DNA from: an uncultured Pelagibacteraceae bacterium
GTDB lineage: Bacteria > Pseudomonadota > Alphaproteobacteria > Pelagibacterales > Pelagibacteraceae
Length of the DNA: 64,000 bases
Direction of reading: 5' to 3'
NCBI GenBank assembly: GCA_902566365.1
Contig: CACFIH010000002.1
Span: forward strand, 1-64,000
Shown here: in pieces, positions 60,833 to 64,000 of the stretch
Position numbering within the stretch: position 1 is the stretch's first letter
Layout: each line of letters begins with the position of its first letter
The notes under the pieces: model-generated
Databases searched by the model: none
What the model saw: the letters and a program-made list of their open reading frames with translations, nothing else
Told to the model about the DNA's origin: nothing
Position numbers and translations under genes: made by a program

Positions 60833-62165
60833 TATTTAAAAAATACCCAATAAATATTAGAACTGCAATTCCCATAAACCAATTTGTTACTAAAATCGTA
60901 TAAAAAATATCCTCATAATCCCCTCCTTTAATATTAATTACATACCATAAACTTAAAAATGGAAGAGCTGTTAATCTAAGAATACTTAGATAAAGACTGT
61001 ACAATGGTTTTTTCACTGCTTGGAATACTGCAGTGGTTATAAAAAAAACAGGATAAATTGGGCCAATTAATGCAGCAACTTTTAGATATATCGCACCATG
61101 CTTTATTGCCTCTTGGTTATCAGTGAATAATGAAACTAAAAACTCTGCACCTAAAAATATTATTATTCCTGCACAGATCATAAAAGATGATCCAAACATT
61201 AAAGCTTTTCTATATAATTCTCTCAATCTATCATAATTTTTTGCACCAAAATTTTGTCCCCCGATTGATAATACCGCTGTATTTAATCCAATTACAGGAA
61301 GTAAAAAAACTTGTTCAATTCTTAAAGCAGCACCATAACCAGCAGTAGCTAAATCTCCAAATTGACCAATGAAGTAAAGGATGTTGAACAAACCCACGCC
61401 AATTAACAACATGCTAAACATCACAGGAATCGTCTGATACAAAAGTTCCCCAAGAAGATCAAATTTTGGAATAAAACACTCAGGCTTAAGATATTTCTTT
61501 AGTTCACAACAATAAACTTTATATGCTAAATACAAAAGACCAACAAACTGAGCCACTACAGTAGCTATTGCAAGTCCAGCTATACCAAATGCTGGAATAA
61601 AACCATAACCAAAAATAAATAATGGATTTAGAATAATGTTTAAAAAGAAACTAAAAATTAAAATGTTTCTGTAACTTTTTGTATCCCCTTGTGCATTTAG
61701 TGTTCCATTTAAGGAAATTTGTATCAAAACAATTATAGTTCCATAAAAAATTACATCTAGATATTTTCTAGTTAATATAATTGCCTCTTGGTCTGATCCC
61801 ATAAGAGAAAGTAAAAAATCTGAAACATTCAAACCAAAAAAAGTAACTAGTATTGATAAAAAGATTGCAAAAATAATTGATTGAGCAACAAATAATGATG
61901 CCTTCTTTTTATTATTAGCCCCTATATTATTTCCAATTAAAGTATTAGTTCCAGCAGTTAATCCAACACCTATGGCAATAATAGTAAAATAAATTGGAAA
62001 AGATTTTGCGATCGCTGCTATTGCTTCAGCAGATATTCTTCCTGCGAACCATGTATCTACTAAATTGTAAAAGGTTTGAAATAATGAACCAACACTGGCT
62101 GGAATAGTAACTTTTCTCAATAAAAACCATATTGGATCTTTAGTTAATTTGAAAGATTGTGACAA
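60795..62165 (-). CDS. MATE family efflux transporter
   Basis: A 456-residue membrane protein with twelve helices in two similar halves. The start D-P-I-W-F-L-L-R-K-V-T-I-P-A-S-V and the V-D-T-W-F-A-G-R-I-S-A-E-A-I-A-A near residue 37 are typical of the NorM/DinF superfamily. It would export cationic drugs or metabolites with Na+ or H+ influx. The substrate is unknown. It is 8 nt downstream of the trhO gene. Confidence 0.9.
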   Translation of the reverse strand: MSQSFKLTKDPIWFLLRKVTIPASVGSLFQTFYNLVDTWFAGRISAEAIAAIAKSFPIYFTIIAIGVGLTAGTNTLIGNNIGANNKKKASLFVAQSIIFAIFLSILVTFFGLNVSDFLLSLMGSDQEAIILTRKYLDVIFYGTIIVLIQISLNGTLNAQGDTKSYRNILIFSFFLNIILNPLFIFGYGFIPAFGIAGLAIATVVAQFVGLLYLAYKVYCCELKKYLKPECFIPKFDLLGELLYQTIPVMFSMLLIGVGLFNILYFIGQFGDLATAGYGAALRIEQVFLLPVIGLNTAVLSIGGQNFGAKNYDRLRELYRKALMFGSSFMICAGIIIFLGAEFLVSLFTDNQEAIKHGAIYLKVAALIGPIYPVFFITTAVFQAVKKPLYSLYLSILRLTALPFLSLWYVINIKGGDYEDIFYTILVTNWFMGIAVLIFIGYFLNNVFKQNKSLFTY

Positions 62166-62173
62166 ATAAATCC

Positions 62174-63082
62174 TTAGTTAAATTCTTTTTGAAAATTATA
62201 TTTTTTTCCTGATAGCTTTGCCTTGTATATCTGACTTTGTCTCATTCTAAAACGAGATTTTTGGTTTTTTGAGAGTTTATTAAAACAATTAGGACAAGTT
62301 ACACCCTCCTCATATTTTTTAGATTTTTTATCTTTAATTGAGATTGGTTGTCTACATCCACCACAAATTGAATAGGTTCCTTGTACTAATCCGTGTTTTA
62401 AACTAACTCTGTTGTCGAATACAAAACACTCGCCTTTCCATAAACTTTTTGTTGGTTTGATTTTTTTTAAGTAATTCAAAATTCCACCCTTTAATTGATA
62501 AATATTTTTAAAACCTTTTCTTTCTAAAAATAAAGAGGCTTTTTCACACCTAATTCCACCAGTACAAAACATTGCTATTGGCTGATCTTTTTTTAAATTT
62601 TTTAAGTATTTCGGGAAATCTCTAAAGTTACTTATATTTGGATTTACTGATTTTTTAAAAGAACCAACTTTATGTTCAAAAGGTTTTCTTGCATCTAATA
62701 AAAGAGTTTCTTTTTTTTTAATTAATTTATTCCATTTTGTTGGATCAATATGAGTATTCTTTTTTGCTATCCTATTCGACATTTTAAGATCCATTGGAAC
62801 AACTTCTCTTTTAATTTTCACTTTAGGTTTATGAAAAGGTTTAAATTTACTTATTGAATTATTGACGCTATCAAATTCTTTAATATTCAAAATTTTTTTT
62901 AATCTAATAATTGTGGTTTTAATATCTTTATTCATTCCAGAAATAGATCCATTTAAACCTTCTTTGGATATGATAATTGATCCATTTATATTTTTATTAG
63001 CTAAAAGATTACTCAATATTTTTTGATTTTTTTTTAAATCATTTATTTTTTGAAATTTATAAAAACCAAATACAGTAAACAT
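62174..63082 (-). CDS. trhO: tRNA uridine(34) hydroxylase TrhO (rhodanese-like, YceA family)
   Basis: A 302-residue cytosolic protein. The N-terminal 90 residues are the TrhO-specific domain (G-S-I-I-I-S-K-E-G-L-N-G-S-I-S-G near residue 34). The rhodanese domain holds L-L-D-A-R-K-P-F-E near residue 131 and the active-site cysteine loop M-F-C-T-G-G-I-R-C-E-K-A near residue 172, followed by a C-terminal region with two C-x2-C pairs (about C-G-G-C and C-P-N-C). The family makes 5-hydroxyuridine at the tRNA wobble position. It overlaps the methyltransferase gene by 1 nt. Confidence 0.9.
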   Translation of the reverse strand: MFTVFGFYKFQKINDLKKNQKILSNLLANKNINGSIIISKEGLNGSISGMNKDIKTTIIRLKKILNIKEFDSVNNSISKFKPFHKPKVKIKREVVPMDLKMSNRIAKKNTHIDPTKWNKLIKKKETLLLDARKPFEHKVGSFKKSVNPNISNFRDFPKYLKNLKKDQPIAMFCTGGIRCEKASLFLERKGFKNIYQLKGGILNYLKKIKPTKSLWKGECFVFDNRVSLKHGLVQGTYSICGGCRQPISIKDKKSKKYEEGVTCPNCFNKLSKNQKSRFRMRQSQIYKAKLSGKKYNFQKEFN

Positions 63083-63732
63083 TAAATCTTCCTACAAACA
63101 GTCATTCCATCACCAAAGGGTACCATGACCTTTTCAATTCTTGTATCCTTAGAGATAAAATCATTTAAATCTCTAATACTTTTTGTAATTTTGTCATTTA
63201 TATCTTTGTTAACAACTTCCCCATGCCATAAAACATTATCGATTATCACTAAACCCTCTTTATTCAATAAATCTAAAGAAATTTCATAATATTTTTTATA
63301 ATTCATTTTATCTGCATCAATAAAAACTAAGTCGAATTTTTCATTTCTTATACTCATTAAAGTTTCTAATGCTGGATTAATCATAGTTTTAATCTTATGA
63401 TCTTGATTGGCCTTTTTAAAAAAGCTTTGTGCAACTTTGGTTGTTTCCACATTTTTATCTAATGCAATTATACTACCTTTATCTGGTAAGGCTAATGCCA
63501 TGGATAATGTACTTAAACCTGTAAAAGTTCCTATCTCTAGGACTTTTTTAATTTTAGAAACTTTAATAATCAGATGTAGAAATTGACATTGAGAAATAGA
63601 TATTTGCATTCTTTTTGAGTCACCAAGTGATAGGTTGTAATCTATTATTTCTTTTTGAATTGGATGCAATTTCAAACCATTCTTTAGAATATAATCTTGT
63701 AGATGTTTTGTGATATTCAGGTCTGAACCCAT
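63082..63732 (-). CDS. Class I SAM-dependent O-methyltransferase (caffeoyl-CoA OMT-like)
   Basis: A 216-residue methyltransferase. The SAM-binding motif is V-L-E-I-G-T-F-T-G-L-S near residue 60, D-L-V-F-I-D-A-D-K near residue 131 carries a metal and substrate Asp, and V-I-I-D-N-V-L-W-H-G near residue 157 is the second metal segment, as in small cation-dependent O-methyltransferases. The acceptor is unknown. It lies between gatB (4 nt) and trhO (1 nt overlap). Confidence 0.87.
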   Translation of the reverse strand: MGSDLNITKHLQDYILKNGLKLHPIQKEIIDYNLSLGDSKRMQISISQCQFLHLIIKVSKIKKVLEIGTFTGLSTLSMALALPDKGSIIALDKNVETTKVAQSFFKKANQDHKIKTMINPALETLMSIRNEKFDLVFIDADKMNYKKYYEISLDLLNKEGLVIIDNVLWHGEVVNKDINDKITKSIRDLNDFISKDTRIEKVMVPFGDGMTVCRKI

Positions 63733-63736
63733 AACC

Positions 63737-64000
63737 TTATAATTTTTTCTTTAGGATCTCATTAATTAATTGAGGGTTAGCTTTTCCTCCTGATGCCTTC
63801 ATTGCTTGCCCAACAAAAAAACCAAAAAGTTTTTCTTTACCTTGTTTGTATTCAATGGCTTTTTCTCTGTTATCATTAATTATTTTATCAATTAATGCCT
63901 CTAAAGCTTTTGGATCACTTTGTTGTTTTAATCCTTTTTCCTCAACAATTTTTTGTGGATCTTTATCTCCATCTATCATCAATTCAAAAACAGTTTTTGC
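63737..64000 (-). CDS. gatB: Aspartyl/glutamyl-tRNA(Asn/Gln) amidotransferase subunit B, 3' part
   Basis: Only the C-terminal region (about 87 residues) is in the window; the frame is open to the window end (A-K-T-V-F-E-L-M-I-D-G-D). The GatB tail domain is clear from E-E-K-G-L-K-Q near residue 20 of the visible part and the final F-F-V-G-Q-A-M-K-A-S-G-G-K-A-N-P. It helps amidate Glu-tRNA-Gln or Asp-tRNA-Asn. An internal ATG at 63982 is not the gene start. Confidence 0.93.
   Translation of the reverse strand, partial: AKTVFELMIDGDKDPQKIVEEKGLKQQSDPKALEALIDKIINDNREKAIEYKQGKEKLFGFFVGQAMKASGGKANPQLINEILKKKL

Overview
The window is AT-rich, gene-dense alphaproteobacterial DNA that fits the SAR11 / Candidatus Pelagibacter group. 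Adjacent genes usually overlap by 1-14 nt or are a few nt apart, proteins are lysine/asparagine/isoleucine-rich, and the gene orders are alphaproteobacterial: tmk-holB-metG-tatD, glyA-nrdR-ribD-ribE-ribBA-ribH-nusB-thiL, and rsh-pyrE-pdxJ-acpS-lepB-rnc-recO. A tandem SAM-II/SAM-V riboswitch lies upstream of an O-acetylhomoserine sulfhydrylase gene, an arrangement I recall being reported from Pelagibacter. No identification by database search was possible.

Layout. 1-8100 (+): RarD-like permease (5' end outside), an MltB-type transglycosylase, an RlpA/SPOR lipoprotein, a D,D-carboxypeptidase with an apparent frameshift, tmk, holB, metG, tatD and a PhnP-like MBL hydrolase. 8092-10253 (-): glutathione peroxidase, NhaA and a zinc-ribbon protein. 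10347-12768: tRNA-Pro, a complex I accessory subunit, an SbmA/BacA-like transporter, class II FBPase and tRNA-Glu. 12756-22269: an accessory, island-like segment between tRNA-Glu and a tyrosine recombinase. It holds three glycosyltransferase genes (one with two GT domains), a GIY-YIG protein, a gmd / DegT-family / SDR sugar cassette, the integrase with a dif-like 11-7-11 inverted repeat at its 5' end, two microproteins, a short MGMT and a 419-nt gap. 22270-30577: two transporters, hom, a small lipoprotein, argC, rpsI-rplM, the riboswitch-controlled metY, heme A synthase, chorismate mutase and rpmG. 30584-35498: merR, ihfA, plsX, rpmF, a cytochrome bc1 chaperone, bamE and a proton pyrophosphatase. 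35580-42880 (-): thiL, nusB, riboflavin genes, nrdR, glyA, rpiB and a dioxygenase. 42953-51265: hemB and the recO/rnc/lepB/acpS/pdxJ/pyrE/rsh block, folK, smpB and dapA. 51309-60356: Slt, tRNA-Ser, heterotetrameric sarcosine oxidase and an ATPase-less ABC pair. 60353-64000 (-): nuclease, MATE, TrhO, O-methyltransferase and the 3' end of gatB.

Most of the window is housekeeping. The points of real interest are these. (1) The sugar cassette contains a DegT-family enzyme whose PLP lysine is replaced by His, as in 3-dehydratases of 3,6-dideoxysugar pathways, next to gmd and a reductase; this predicts a colitose-like surface sugar. (2) A Xer/dif-like core site abuts the island integrase. (3) dacA and ribE carry three apparent +1 insertions, all in coding-strand poly(A) runs. 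(4) The tandem riboswitch has a possible helix joining its two aptamers. Several smaller oddities (a compact Rsh, overlapping divergent start codons, a CDS ending inside a tRNA gene, altered active-site residues) are listed separately.
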